Shown here: positions 1 through 10,597 of the stretch, piece by piece
How the letters are laid out: each line of letters begins with the position of its first letter
How positions within the stretch are numbered: the stretch's first letter is position 1
Assembly: GCF_033118175.1 (NCBI RefSeq)
Contig: NC_083691.1
Span: 18,635,001 to 18,699,000, forward strand
DNA length: 64,000 bases
DNA from: Dama dama
Taxonomy: Eukaryota > Chordata > Mammalia > Artiodactyla > Cervidae
Direction: 5' to 3'
Program-made: the position numbers and the translations under genes
The notes under the pieces: model-generated
Seen by the model: only the letters and a program-made list of their open reading frames with translations
Told to the model about the DNA's origin: nothing
The model's database searches: none

Positions 1-807
1 CCTTCCTCCAGGGCGGCGTGGTCACAGGGCTGGTCCATACGGCCTGGGCTCCCAGCACAGCTGTGAAGAAGGAGCTCATCAGCCTTCACAGCCAGGCCCC
101 TGGGGGAGCTGTTATGAGCACACCCAGGAGCCGACTCACTCGGGCAATTTTCACTTACAGCAGCACCAAGTCAGCTGGGAAAACACATCCTCTTCAAGGA
201 GAATTCAGGTGCCCCATCCCAGCTTCTTGCTCCTCTCTTCTCACCCTTCACACCTTCCCTATCACAGTACGATTAAAAAAAAAAACAACCAACCAAGAAA
301 AAGACGGCATTTGGGATCTTGCTGCAACAATCCTGTAGGTGCCAGAAGCAGCCAGAAACTTCTTCTCCGAAGTCTCCACTTTGACTGCAGCTCCAGTGAC
401 TCCTTCCTCAGACCTCCAGGTGAAGGAGGATGGCTGAGGTCCCCTGGCCCCAAGTGCCCTGGCCCCTTCTCCAGCTGTGCCTCTCACCACAAGCCACACC
501 CGTAGCATCCTGCCCTCGGGGCTCCTGCAAGCACTCTTCTTTCAGCCTGGGGTCCACCACCTGCCCTCATCCACCTTCAGATCTCAGCTCACCCACTGGC
601 TTCTCCAAAAGGGGACCTTCTCTTCTCCCCCCCACCCCCAGAAGGCTGTGCCCACTCTGTCACTCTCAGAACATTGCCCACCCCCAACCTATCCGTTTCC
701 ATTCCTGTTCTAGGGGTGGGGCTGCTCGAAGTCAGCGTGTGTGACCTTCATCTCTCTTCTCCAGGCTCTCAGCACCAATTTCAGACTGGTTTTAAAAATA
801 ATTCCAA
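1..807. other. Unique sequence, no gene supported
   Basis: About 0.8 kb with no recognised repeat. It is CT-rich after position 180 and has an A-rich run at about 275-290. Overlapping frames of about 60-106 codons lie on both strands, which argues against coding. It could be part of an untranslated region or intron; nothing in the sequence decides this. Confidence 0.5.
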
Positions 808-927
808 GGGTCTTCCATGTTGGCCCAGTGGCTAAGACTCTGAGCTCCCGATACAGGTTCCATCCCTGATCAGGGAACTAGGTTCCACAGGCTGCAACTA
901 AGACCTGGTGAAGCCAAGTAAATAAAT
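808..927 (+). mobile_element. CHR-type tRNA-Glu-derived SINE
   Basis: The head resembles the cetartiodactyl CHR SINE: a gggtcttcc start, a 'cccagtggctaagactc' segment, then the B-box-like 'ggttccatccctgatcaggg' and an A-rich tail. It directly abuts the next BovB fragment. Confidence 0.7.
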
Positions 928-1406
928 CAGTTCAGTTCAGTTCAGTTCAGTCTCTCAGTCATGTCTGACTCTTTGCGACCCATGGACTGCAACACTCCAG
1001 GCCTCCCTGTCCATCACCAAGTTCTGGAGTTTACCCAAACTCATTGAGTAAGTGATGCCATTCAACCATCTCATCCTCTGTTGTCACCTTCTCCTCCCGC
1101 TTTCAATCCTTCCCAGCATCGGGGTCTTTTCCAATGAGTCAGCTCTTCACATCAGGTGGCCAAAGGATTGGAGTTTCAGCTTCAACATCAGTCCTTCCAA
1201 TGAATATTCAGGACTGATTTTCTTTAGAATGCACTGGTTGGATCACCTTGCAGTCCAACAGACCCCTAAGAGTCTTCTCCAACACCACAGTTCAAAAGCA
1301 TCAATTCTTCGGCGCTCAGCTTTCTTCACAGTCCAACTCTCACATCCATACATGACCACTGGAAAAACCATAGCTTTGACTAGATGTACCTTTGTTGGTA
1401 AAGTAA
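928..1406 (-). mobile_element. BovB LINE 3' fragment
   Basis: On the plus strand it opens with the (cagtt)n tail, then the BovB 3' end read in reverse. It stops at the consensus position 'ttactttgcc', so it is 5'-truncated. It contains broken reverse transcriptase C-terminal codons. Confidence 0.9.
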
Positions 1407-1447
1407 AAAAATCATTTCAGCATTGCAGAAGAGTATAAAGCAAAATT

Positions 1448-1568
1448 GGAGGAGGAAATGGCAACCCACTCCAGTATTCTTGCCTGGAGAATCCCATGGA
1501 CAGAAGAGCCTAAAAGGATACGGTCCATGGGGTCGCAAAGAGTCAGACACAGCTGAAGCAACTGAGCA
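1448..1568 (+). mobile_element. BOV-A/Bov-tA SINE body fragment
   Basis: It holds only the BovB-derived body ('ggaaatggcaacccactcc' through 'agtcagacacagctgaagc'). The tRNA-like head is missing. Confidence 0.85.
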
Positions 1569-1929
1569 CTGGGCATAAAGCGAAATAAATGATGCTGTCT
1601 GCCACTTCTCAGTCCTACTTCTCAGAGGCTTTTCTGGGTATTTCCTGTGTGAAGGAGCGTGGTATGTGGGCAAACCCCAGGCCACGTGATGCTCGCTGTC
1701 CCAGGCTCTGCCTCCCGCTCTTTGTTGGTGTGTCTTAGACAACTTTGCACATCAGTACGTGTGATCTGTCTCAGTTTCTATTGACAGCATAACATACCAT
1801 AATGTAAGTGTAGAAAAATGCATTTGCACAATCCTGTGTTCATGAATGTTTAAGTTGACTTTTTCCCCCTTGATGTTCAAAAGAATGCAGTATGGATAGG
1901 CACGCGGTAGACGCATAAAGGTGCATAAA
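1569..1929. other. Unique sequence
   Basis: No gene is recognised. The last part, from about 1740, may already belong to the decayed L1 that follows. Confidence 0.4.
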
Positions 1930-2660
1930 GTAATATGCTCCTTTCTGCTCTTGTGCAGGGGTACTTATAAATTAAATTCCTAAAAATGAAACTGCTAGGA
2001 CATAGAAAAGGTATTTGGAATTCGTCAGATGCTTTGCAAAAAGATGGCAACATATTAAATTCCTATGTACAGTGTTTTCCTTTTTCTAGAAGCTCTTACC
2101 ATCATGAGGTATAATCAACCTTTGTGATTTTTATCTGTAGGAGAAATATAATTCACTGTCCTGATTGGAACTAGTTTGTGTGTGTGCTCAGTTGCTGAGC
2201 TGTGTCTGACTCTTTGCAACCCCCTGGACTATAGCCCACCAGGCTCAGACTCTGTCCATGGGATTTCTTAGGCGAGAATACTGGAGTGGGTTGCCATTTC
2301 CTTCTCCAGGAACTAATTTAATTATGACTTAAGCAGCATTTTTTTGTAGCTTGATTATTTATATTTCTTTTTTTAATGAACTGCTGAGTCATGATGTCCT
2401 TTGACCACTTTCATATTTGTTTATTTTTCACTCTGACACTGATTTGTAGAAGTCTTTTATATTTTGAGGAAATCAGTCTGTTTTCATATATATTACAAAA
2501 TTTCTTCAGTTTGCTGTTTAATTTATTTCCTCTTTCTTCCTTTTTTTGAGCTCTGGTAAGTTACTATTTTTTATTCCTTTCTTGTTTATCTTTTGCCACA
2601 CAAATTTTTAAATATAATAGTGAAATCTATTCATCTTTTCTGGCTTCTGAGAATACATAC
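1930..2660 (-). mobile_element. Old L1 (L1M type), interrupted by BOV-A
   Basis: The plus strand reads like the reverse complement of the 3' part of a mammalian L1: 'cctaaaaatgaaactgctagg', then AT-rich text ending in 'cttttctggcttctgag'. It is split by the BOV-A at 2176-2309 and is decayed, with no open frame. Confidence 0.6.
2176..2309 (-). mobile_element. BOV-A SINE
   Basis: A single BovB-derived body unit inserted into the old L1. It is flanked by a near-perfect TSD, ggaactagttt before and ggaactaattt after (10 of 11 bases). Confidence 0.85.
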
Positions 2661-2683
2661 TCACTAAAAAGAAGTGAACAAGG

Positions 2684-2800
2684 GACTTCCCTGGCCGTCC
2701 AGTAGTTGCGATTCCTCGCTTCCAATGCAGGGGACACAGGTTTGATCACTAGTCTGGGAACTAAGATCTCACATGCTGCTCAGTGTGGCTAAAAAAAAAA
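2684..2800 (+). mobile_element. CHR-2-like tRNA-derived SINE
   Basis: It runs from 'gggacttccctggccgtcc' to an A-tail at 2791-2801. The A box/B box spacing of a tRNA-Glu SINE is visible. A short TSD (agtgaa) can be seen at both ends. Confidence 0.85.
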
Positions 2801-2801
2801 G

Positions 2802-3471
2802 TGAATACGTGAAAGAAAAAGCAAACACCTGTGGCACTCATTGTTTGTACCCTCTGCATATAGTGAGGGTTCTGAGCACGAAGAAGAAGCCAGCCCAGGC
2901 CTCAGGGCCAGTCTGGTCAGAGGCCGGAGAGTCTGGGGAGTGGTGGCCCAGTGCCCAGGCGTCAGCCTGTGGGAACTGTGGCATCACGGGGCAGACACCC
3001 GATGGACTTTCACCGACACCTCCTTCTGGCATCGCTTACAGCCCCCAGGGCTCAGGGCTGGGAATGGGGGAAGGGCACTTCGCTCTGCCTTCAAGTCCAC
3101 AATGGTGGTGTCGAGGCCGGAGCAGCACACGGTGGGTATGGCCACCTCTAGGACTGCTGCCTGCCGAGCTCTCTTGTGTCCTGGGCCTGGGATCTTTCCT
3201 GCTGACCCCCCTCCTTCACAGGTGTCCTTTAGCCCCTTTCCATCCCTGTGGGGGCTTTTTGGCATCCTGATTCCAGGTTTGCGCCCGGAGCTGCAGCCCC
3301 TGCCAGCACCGCCCTGCTCCTGCCTGCCAGCCCCTAGCCTGCCTCCCCCCACTCCCAAGGTGTCAGGTCTACAACATCTCCTGGTGACTGTATAGTCTTC
3401 ATATGATGAACCTACCATTGACTGGCTGTCTGCCATGTGCTAGACTCTCTGCTTGATGCTGTACACCTCAG
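2802..3471. other. GC-rich unique sequence, no gene supported
   Basis: It contains two overlapping plus-strand frames of 165 and 184 codons (2773-3270, 2841-3395) and a 150-codon minus frame. The overlap in three frames points to GC-driven absence of stops rather than a gene. The last 80 bp resemble a MIR/L2 end ('ccatgtgctagactctctgc'). Confidence 0.4.
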
Positions 3472-4412
3472 TTCAGTTCAGTTGCTCAGTTGTGTCCGAC
3501 TCTTTGAGACCCCATGGACTGCAGCACTCCAGGCCTCCCTGTCCATCATCAAGTTCTGGAGTCTACTCAAACTCAAGTCCATTGAGTCAGTGATGCCATC
3601 CAACCATCCCATCCTCTGTTGTCCCCTTCTCCTTCCGCCTTCAATCTTTCCCAGCATTGGGGTCTTTTCCAATGAGTCAGCTCTTCACATCAGGTGGCCA
3701 AAGGATTGGAGTTTCAGCTTCAACATCAGTCCTTCCAATGAATATTCAGGACTGATTTCCTTTAGGATGCACTGGTTGGATCTCCTTGCAGTCCAAGGAA
3801 CTCTCAAGAGTCTTCTCCAACGTCAGAGTTCAAAAGCATCAATTCTTTGGTGCTCAGCTTTCTTTATAGTCCAACTCTCACATCCATACTTGACCACTGG
3901 AAAAACCATAGCCTTGGCTAGATGGACCTTTGTGGACAAAGTAATGTCTCTACTTTTTAATATGCTGTCTAGATTAGTCATAGCTTTTCTTCCAAGGAGC
4001 AAGCATCTTTTAATTTCATGGCTGCAGTCACCATCTGCAGTGATCTTGTAGCCTAAAAAAATTAAGTCTGTCACTGTTTCCATTGTTTCCCCATCTATTT
4101 CCCATGAGGTGATGGGACCAGATGCCATGATCTTAGTTTTCTGAATGCTGAGCTTTAAGCCAACTTTTTCACTCTCCTCTTTCACTTTCATCAAGAGACT
4201 CTTTAGTTCTTCTTCACTTTCTGCCATAAGGGTGGTGTCATCTGCATATCTGAGGTTATTGATATTTCTCCCGGCAATCTTGACTCCAGCTTGTGCTTCA
4301 TCCAGCCCAGCATTTCACACGATGTACTCTGCATATAAGTTAAATATGCAGGGTGACAATATTCAGCCTTGACGTACTCCTCTTCCTATTTGGAACCAGT
4401 CTGTTGTTCCAT
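3472..4412 (-). mobile_element. BovB LINE, 3' ~0.94 kb
   Basis: On the plus strand it starts with the cagtt repeat and continues through the 3' untranslated end into the reverse transcriptase C-terminal region. It ends in 'ctgttgttccatgtcc'. It is 5'-truncated relative to a full BovB of about 3 kb. Confidence 0.95.
3823..4227 (-). pseudogene. BovB reverse transcriptase, C-terminal remnant
   Basis: A 134-codon open stretch encodes the end of the RTE-clade reverse transcriptase: residues beginning MAESEEELKSLL, then GLKLSIQKTKIMASGP and YGCESWTIKKAEHQRIDAFEL in part. The consensus continues past this point, but here a stop follows 'IDAFEL', so the frame is broken. The catalytic core and the endonuclease are absent. 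It cannot mobilise itself. Confidence 0.85.
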
Positions 4413-4429
4413 GTCCTCCTTTACAGTCA

Positions 4430-4500
4430 CCAATAGAGTTCTCAGAGCATTGTGTCCTCATTTCACTAATCAGGAAGCTGAGGGTCAGGCAGATGAAGTC
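4430..4500 (-). mobile_element. MIR fragment
   Basis: The MIR core motif is seen in reverse: 'cctcatttcactaatcagg' followed by 'aagctgagg'. Confidence 0.5.
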
Positions 4501-5140
4501 AGCCTAAAATCTCATCTCCTTCAAGGGGCAGGTCCCAACCCTGACCCACTCTATCTCTGCACCTGGGTCACTGAGTCTCCTTCTGGCTTCAAGCTCCACT
4601 TGTAGAACGAACTTCCCTCCAGGGCCTGCTGTGGGCCTACCCCCAGGGAGATAGGTCAGTCCAGCTGTTCTGGCCCACCCCTGAGCCACCCACTGCCTTC
4701 TGGAGGGAGGTGGAGGTTGGAGGGTTACTTCACCTCTGTTCCTATAGCTTTTGCAAATGTTGTAAACAACAAGAGGGAAAAAGCATGCAGTTCTCTCCCA
4801 GTGGCTCGGCTCCTCCCCAGAGTGAGAAATGCCAGACATTTTGTAAACCCTGAAAGACACAGTGCTGCACCACCGGCGGGATCACACTGCTAGGAAACCA
4901 GCTCTTCACCCACCACCCACCCCCCAGCCACCTCATCCTCCGGAAGGAACAAATGTGGGGAGATTTCCCAGGAAAGATCTGCTGTAGCATCTCCGGTGGG
5001 CTTCCCTCCTGAGGCCTGCCAGACTCAAGGCCTTCTGGAGGTGTGAAGCTGAGAAAATGAGCTCCTTTCCCCTCTTATATCTTAAAAAAGTGTTTCCTCA
5101 TGGAATGAAGCAATGTGTGAACATATTATTATGAAAGAAA
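4501..5140. other. Unique sequence
   Basis: Moderately GC-rich in the first 500 bases. Frames of 118 and 82 codons on the minus strand overlap each other. No domain or repeat is recognised. Confidence 0.4.
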
Positions 5141-5343
5141 GTGAAAGTGTTAGTCGCTCAGTCATGTCTGACCCTTTGGGACCCCGCAGACTGTAGCCCG
5201 CCAGGCTCCTCTGTCCATGGGATTCTCCAGGCAAGAATACTAGAGTGGGTTGCCATTCCCTTCTCCAGAGGATCTCCCTAACCTAGGGATCAAAACCATA
5301 TCTCTTGCATTGCATGCAGATTCTTTACCATCTGAGACTCCAA
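5141..5343 (-). mobile_element. Bov-tA SINE
   Basis: In plus-strand order it reads a gtgaaagtgttagtcgctcag tail side, the BovB-derived body, then the reversed tRNA head ending 'accatctgagactcc'. Confidence 0.9.
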
Positions 5344-5699
5344 AGAAGAACTACATTATTATAATCAACTCAGATATCAATAGAAACTTAAAGCTTCCCA
5401 GAAGATATTACTGATGGTATGGTATGTATCATACATCTATAACTAATTCTTATTTATAACTTACTAATTTCAAATTATAATTACAAACGATATGGTTATA
5501 TCTGTCATATACATCACATATATATTTTTTAACATAAATGCAATAAAGCTATAATATATAAAATACTATCATTCTGTGACTTTTTAAATTTTAATTTTTA
5601 CATATTAAACTTGAATTGGAAAAAACTCCACGTGAGAATATTCAGTTCTACTTCATTGTTTCTAATGTTGTTCTGGCATATTTTGCAGTATTATTAACC
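5344..5699. other. AT-rich unique sequence
   Basis: Strongly AT-rich with short repeated atata/tataa words. No gene is seen, and no LINE features are clear enough to assign. Confidence 0.4.
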
Positions 5700-5707
5700 A
5701 TCATTTT

Positions 5708-5932
5708 GGCTTCCTAGGTGAGTCAGTGGTAAAGAATCCTCCTGCCAATGCAGAAGATGCAGGAGACCTTGGGCTTGATCCCTGGATTGGGAAGATCCCC
5801 TTGAGGAGGAAATGACAACCCACTCCAGTATTCTTGCCTGGAAAACCCCATGGACAGAGGAGCCTGGTGGGCTACAGTCCACGGGGTCACAAAGAGTTGG
5901 ACACGAGTTAGCCAGTAAGCACACACGTGATA
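5708..5932 (+). mobile_element. Bov-tA SINE with exact TSD
   Basis: A full element: a tRNA-like head 'ggcttcctaggtgagtcag', the body, and an end at 'cacacacgtgata'. It is flanked by atcatttt at 5700-5707 and 5933-5940. Confidence 0.93.
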
Positions 5933-6896
5933 ATCATTTTAAAAAATCTTAGCTTAGTGGTTCTCAAATTGTGGTCCTTAAATCTCCAGGGAAATCTGAA
6001 AAGCTGCAGGAAGCTCTTGAAATCAAAATTATTGTCACACCAAGGCTAAGATGTTCTACTGCTTTCTCTGTGCTGACAGTTGCCCTGAGGATGCAAAAGC
6101 ACTGCTGGGCAATATGCTGATGCCTTAGCACAAATCAGGGCAGCCAGAGACCCCAAACTGTTCTGGTGGCTGTTGCTCACCACCCTGCACTCACAGGGAG
6201 AAAAGAAGCCACTTTCACTTAAGAATGTCCCCAATGTGGTAGTAGAAATTATTCATTTTGTTAAATCTCAGTCTTTAAAGACAGGCCTTTTAGCATTCGG
6301 AGGGAGGAACTGGGAAATAACGGTAAGCCAATTTTAGACCTACTGCAACACGGCGGTCATCTGAAGAAAAGTGTGTGTCATGGAGTTGCAAGCTGAGTTA
6401 GCGGCCTTATCCGCGGAGCATCATTTTTACTTGAAAAGAACAACTGACAGGCAGGGGATGATTATTCTGACTCGGATGTTTGGCAAACATTTCCACAAAA
6501 ATGAACAAAGTGACCCTGTCACTTCAAGGAGAGCACCTGACAGTATTTGTTGCCAGTGAGAAGATTCAAGTTTTCAAGTGAAACTATGAAATTAGAATTT
6601 GGAAAATTTGTATCTGCCAACTTAAGCTTGATGGCCTGTCCGTACTTAAAGACTGATGAGCTGTGGTTAAAGATTAATGTGAGTTTTTAAAATATTATAT
6701 GTTGAACTATGTCAACATTAGGAAAGCGCTGAGTAACTCAATGAACCAATATTTTCCAAACAACAAACGCATTGTTACAAAATCATGCATGGATAAAAGA
6801 TCTGTTCAAAGTACAAGACAGAACAATGGATTTTCATGTAACAGAGTATAAAAAGGGTATTGATATGGATTCAGATTCCACATGGCAACTATCTGT

Positions 6897-6914
6897 AAGA
6901 ATCCACCACTTGTT
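6897..6914. repeat. Target-site duplication, left copy
   Basis: aagaatccaccacttgtt matches the right copy at 7986-8003 in 16 of 18 positions. Both are hAT transposon sequence, so they bracket one insertion. Confidence 0.85.
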
Positions 6915-7329
6915 CCCACTGGCTATCTCTTTTACATATGGTAATATGTATGCTTCCATGCTACTCTCTCAATTCATCCCACCCTCTCCTGCCCACACTA
7001 GGTCCACAAGTCTGTTCACTATGTCTATGTCTCCACTGCTGCCCTGCACATAGGCTCATCAGTACCATCTTTCTAGATTCCACATACATGTGTTAATACA
7101 CAATATTAGTTTTTCTTTTTCTGACTTACCTCACTTTGTGCAAAGTAAGCTCTAGGTTCATCCACCTCATTAGAACTGACTCAAACATATTCTTTTCTTA
7201 TGGCTGCATAATATCCCATTGTATATATGTAGGGAACACAAACCCAGTGCTCTGTGACATCCTAGAGGGATGGGATGTGGTGGGAGATGGGAGGGAGGTT
7301 CAAGAAGGAGGGGACAATTGTATACCTAT

Positions 7330-7530
7330 AGCTCTCTGGCAGCTCAGCTGCTAAAGAATCTGCCTGCAATGTGGGATACCTGGGTTTGATCCCTGGGTTG
7401 GGAAGATCCCCTGGAGAAGGGAACAATTACCCCTGCAGTATTCTGGCCTGGAGAATTCCACAGATGGAGGAGCCTGACATGTTACAGACCATGGGGTCAC
7501 AAAGAGTTGGACACGACTGAGTGACTTTCA
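7330..7530 (+). mobile_element. Bov-tA SINE nested in the L1
   Basis: It runs from head 'ctctctggcagctcagctgc' to 'gacacgactgagtgacttt'. It splits the L1 3' end between 'tatacctat' and 'ggctgagtcatg', which are contiguous in other ruminant L1 copies. It is the youngest layer of the nest. Confidence 0.93.
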
Positions 7531-7615
7531 GGTGGCTGAGTCATGTTGATGTATGGCAGAAACCAACACAACATTGTAAAGCAATTAGCCTTCAATTAAA
7601 AATAAATAAAATTTT

Positions 7616-7985
7616 CAAAATGTAATGGAATATACATGAACTGTATTTCCTAAGAGAAAATGAGCCAAATTACAGACTCAAATAACCAAAGAAGAAAGTT
7701 AATGAAAGAAAATATACCAAATATAGCAAATACACCAAAATGATACTTCTGGTAGTTAGTTTACAGACAGTTTCAGTATTCTTTTCGGTGTTTTATATAT
7801 ATGTATATATTGTCTATTAAAATGTTTTCTTAACAGAGAATGTGTTGCTTATATAATCAGAATGTTTTTGCACAAGCAGTAATATTATGCCAGAAAAACA
7901 GAAAATACAGGCAAGCACTAAAGAAAAAAATGCAAAGTAAAATTATCTGTAATCCTACCTCTCAGAGGCAATTATATATAAAAAA
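7616..7985 (+). other. Candidate 3'-transduced flank
   Basis: About 370 bp between the L1 A-rich end and the right TSD, AT-rich, with no L1 or SINE features and ending 'atatataaaaaaaag'. It lies inside the duplicated target site, so it arrived with the L1 or inserted into it later. Confidence 0.6.
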
Positions 7986-8003
7986 AAGAACCTACCACTT
8001 GTT
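7986..8003. repeat. Target-site duplication, right copy
   Basis: aagaacctaccacttgtt. See the left copy at 6897-6914. Confidence 0.85.
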
Positions 8004-8336
8004 TAGAATTTAAGTAATGTTGGAGAATATCCAAAATTATCTGGAAAAAGCTATTAACATATTCCTCTTTTTAAACTATGTATCCAGCTATTCTTGAAAT
8101 AGTTCAACCAAACCCATATATCATGATGGATTGAATGCAAAATGGCATAAGAATCAAGCTGTGAATATAAAACAGTGACACCTTCTCACTAAATATTTTT
8201 GTTTGAAGTGTACAGTTATTTTCCACAAAAACATTTACATTCACAGTAATGGGTAACTATTATTTAAAATTTATTAATAGATATTTAAAAACTTTACTAG
8301 TTTTAATTTCCCATAGAGTTAATATGGACAGATGAA

Positions 8337-8538
8337 ATGGAAGTGTTCATTGCTCAGTCATGTCCAACTCTTTGCGACCCCATGGACTATTGCTTCTGTC
8401 CATGGAATTCTCCAGGCCAGAACACTGGAGAGGGTAAGCCATTCACTTTGCCAGGGTATCTTCTGGATCCAGAAATCGAACTAGGGCCTCCCTAACTGTG
8501 AGCAGAGTCTTTATATCTGAGTCAGCAGGGAAGCCCAT
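8337..8538 (-). mobile_element. Bov-tA SINE in the hAT 3' end
   Basis: The body and reversed tRNA head end in 'gagtcagcagggaagccc'. It splits the AT-rich end of the hAT transposon from its terminal 85 bp. Confidence 0.88.
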
Positions 8539-8622
8539 GGGTATGTATGATCCACATAATTTAAAGCTCTGTGGGTTCGTTGATGATTTTTTGTCCTGAG
8601 ACCAAAAATTGAAGACTGTCGT

Positions 8623-9169
8623 TGTATATAACAAGCTGTTAGACCTGGAGGCTAGTTGTTTCACTTGACCTTCCTTTGGCCAGAACAGGCAGCTCAAGGT
8701 CATTCAAGGACGAAGGATCTGTCTGTCTCCGTATCTGACAGATTCTCCTCAATACCCAGCACACACGTACCCCTGACTTCCTCTGTCCTGAAAAACCAGA
8801 TAAACACGCTTGACTTGAGTGTAAATCTGAGTTCCCAAGGTGGCCCCGGCTCCCTGGAGCATGGCGGCTCTGAGGGGGCCTGGGGGCCTCCTGAATGAGG
8901 CCTCAGTCTGGTGTCTCTGTGCTCACTCCAGCAGGCAGAGGGGAATTCATGGAAGAAACATGGCCCATGGGAGATTCAGAATTTATGTTCGTGCAGATCT
9001 GTCCGGACCTACCTGTGAGGAGAGCAGTGGAGCTTCAGAGCTAATCCTGGCGGATTCCTGCGAGGAGCCTGGAAGGAACACCAGCCTCTTTGTGCGGGCT
9101 CAGAGGGGCTGCTGCTCCAGCTACAGGGGCCTGAGCTGAAATTCAGGCATACTGGCGCACAGACGGACA
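8623..9169. other. Unique sequence
   Basis: Two overlapping plus frames of 80 and 99 codons (8656-8898, 8840-9139) have no recognisable domain. No repeat is assigned. Confidence 0.4.
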
Positions 9170-9375
9170 GACAGAAACATGCACACAAATCCAGGTTTTT
9201 TTTCTCTCTCTCTCACATATACACACACACCCATAGGACTTAGCCACATAAATACACATGCCTGTTTTAATTTCATCCCCCATCCCTACCATCAGGTTTA
9301 ACTACACACACATGAACAGACAGACACACGCACCCAGAGTTACAGTCGTAAGCTCAACACACACACACACACATC
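9170..9375. repeat. CA-rich degenerate simple repeat
   Basis: Short (AC)n and cagacaga runs are spread over 200 bp ('acatatacacacacaccc', 'aacacacacacacacacatc'), with a tttttttctctctctctc patch. Confidence 0.85.
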
Positions 9376-10375
9376 ACTATTTCAAACACCTGCTATTCCC
9401 AGCTTGATCGTAGGGGACCAGCCAGGAATGACAGGAGCAAACAGGGCTGGGCCACTCCCTGCCCAGAACAGTGGGCACACCATCCAGGAAGCTGAGAGTC
9501 TGTAAGCTGTGGTCTCGCTGTTCCTCGTGGGATCGACGTATGGAAGAAACCACATCGTTTTTGCCCTGAAGAGCCAAGTGCAATAAGATCTGTTTTCACA
9601 GGAGCTGTAACTCGTCCGTTCCACTGCACTGCATCCTGGGTGGGAAGTGCAGGGGCAGCCCGCGCCCCAGAAAGCACAGGCTTTGAGGGCAGGTGCGGGT
9701 GAGGAATGACGAGAGAGCTGGAGGAAGATGCTGAAACTGTGAGGTGGGGAGAAGGGGTCACACAGGATGGACCAGAAGGCAGGTCTCCCCAGCCTAGTGC
9801 CCAGCTCTGATGAGGATACAGACCACCCCCACCGTGTCTTCTGGCATCCTCGTGACCCCTGACCTCATGATTCAAGAGTGATACACCCGGAACTCGACAC
9901 ACAGGTCCCGGGAGCCAGCAAGAGGCTGAAAGCCTGCTTCAGAAAGTTCAAATAAAAGAGGGAAGCTGCTGGATTAATAAGTGTTGCCCTGTCTTGTGAA
10001 AGGGCTACGTGGAGATTCAAGTCCTTGGCATTAAAAGGAAAATCACCGTATACTTCTGTGCAGACTCATGTGTAGCAGTGGGAATGATCTGGGCTTCAAA
10101 TATCGAAAACCCCAAGGTGGACACCTCTGTGGTCTCACGTGGCAAACAGAAGTAATGTTTACAAGGACCCAGGCTCGCTTTGTCTCTCTGCTCTGCTGTC
10201 CTTTGCCCTCAGATGAGCCGCTCCCAGTAAAGCTGTGATAGACCAATTGTCACATTCTAATGACAATATCCAGGGACTGCTTCTTCCCATGGGCTTTGTT
10301 TTTTCCTTGTAATCCTGGAGGAGCCTTCCCTGGAAGCCCCCTGCAGACTTCCTTTCGTCTTTTATCTATGTATTT
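9376..10375. other. Unique sequence
   Basis: About 1 kb with no assigned repeat. A 169-codon minus frame (9393-9902) overlaps two other minus frames of 68 and 80 codons. No domain or splice pattern supports a gene. Confidence 0.4.
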
Positions 10376-10597
10376 TAAGTATTTATTTATTTATTTGGCT
10401 GTATTGGGTCTTAGTTGTGGGAAGCAGGATTCTCTTTGCATCTTTTATTGTGGCATGGGTTGTTGCATGGTTCAGTAGTTGTTGCAAACGGGCTTAGTTG
10501 CCCCAGGGCATGTGGGATCCTGCCCAACCAGGGATCAAACCCGTGTCCCCTGCGTTGGCTGGTGGAGTCTTAACCACTGGACCACGAGGGAAGTCCC
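10376..10597 (-). mobile_element. CHR-type SINE
   Basis: It opens with an A/T-rich tail (tatttatttatttatttgg), then 'ggctgtattgggtcttag', and ends with the reversed tRNA head 'ccactggaccacgagggaag'. Confidence 0.9.

Larger units (their letters stand above)
6915..7985 (+). mobile_element. Ruminant L1 insertion, 5'-inverted, with likely 3' transduction
   Basis: It interrupts the hAT transposon and is bounded by an 18-bp TSD. Bases 6915-7230 are L1 3' sequence in reverse orientation ('ttttacatatggtaatatg', 'cattagaactgactcaaac'). Bases 7231-7615 are the final part of the L1 3' region in forward orientation ('agggaacacaaacccagtgc' to 'caattaaaaataaataaaa'). Bases about 7616-7985 are not L1 but end in an A-run (7980-7987) just before the right TSD, as expected for read-through of the L1 poly(A) signal. 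A Bov-tA later entered the forward part. No L1 open frame remains. Confidence 0.8.
6240..8180 (+). pseudogene. hAT transposase remnant
   Basis: Three pieces are legible. At 6371-6559 a 62-codon stretch contains LQAELAALSAEHHFYLK and NEQSDPVTS, the middle of a hAT transposase. At about 6772-6896 a second stretch contains LQNHAWIKDLFKVQDRTMDF and VTEYKKGIDMDSDST. After the L1 insertion, 8004-8180 continues with the equivalent of the C-terminal dimerisation region ('gaatatccaaaattatctgg'). Frameshifts, stops and the L1 separate the pieces. The BED zinc-finger end and the first catalytic residues are not visible, so it is inactive. Confidence 0.75.
5953..8622 (+). mobile_element. Old hAT (Charlie/Buster-like) DNA transposon
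   Basis: The left end reads 'tagtggttctcaaattgtgg', a typical hAT-Charlie terminus. The right end reads 'gtcctgagaccaaaaattg' then 'aagactgtcg', its decayed inverted counterpart. Transposase-like sequence lies between them. The element is split by an L1 (6915-7985) and a Bov-tA (8337-8538), so the original element was about 1.4 kb at this locus. The exact Repbase family is not resolved; the coding text resembles the group that gave rise to the ZBED5-like domesticated genes. Confidence 0.8.

Noticed and set aside
1..200. Terminal exon at the start of the window
   Set aside because: A frame is open from position 18, but no recognisable protein motif or clear splice donor supports it, and the neighbouring window is not available.
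9170..9375. CRISPR-like or other spaced repeat
   Set aside because: The repeated units are short CA runs without constant spacers; this is a decayed microsatellite in a mammalian genome.
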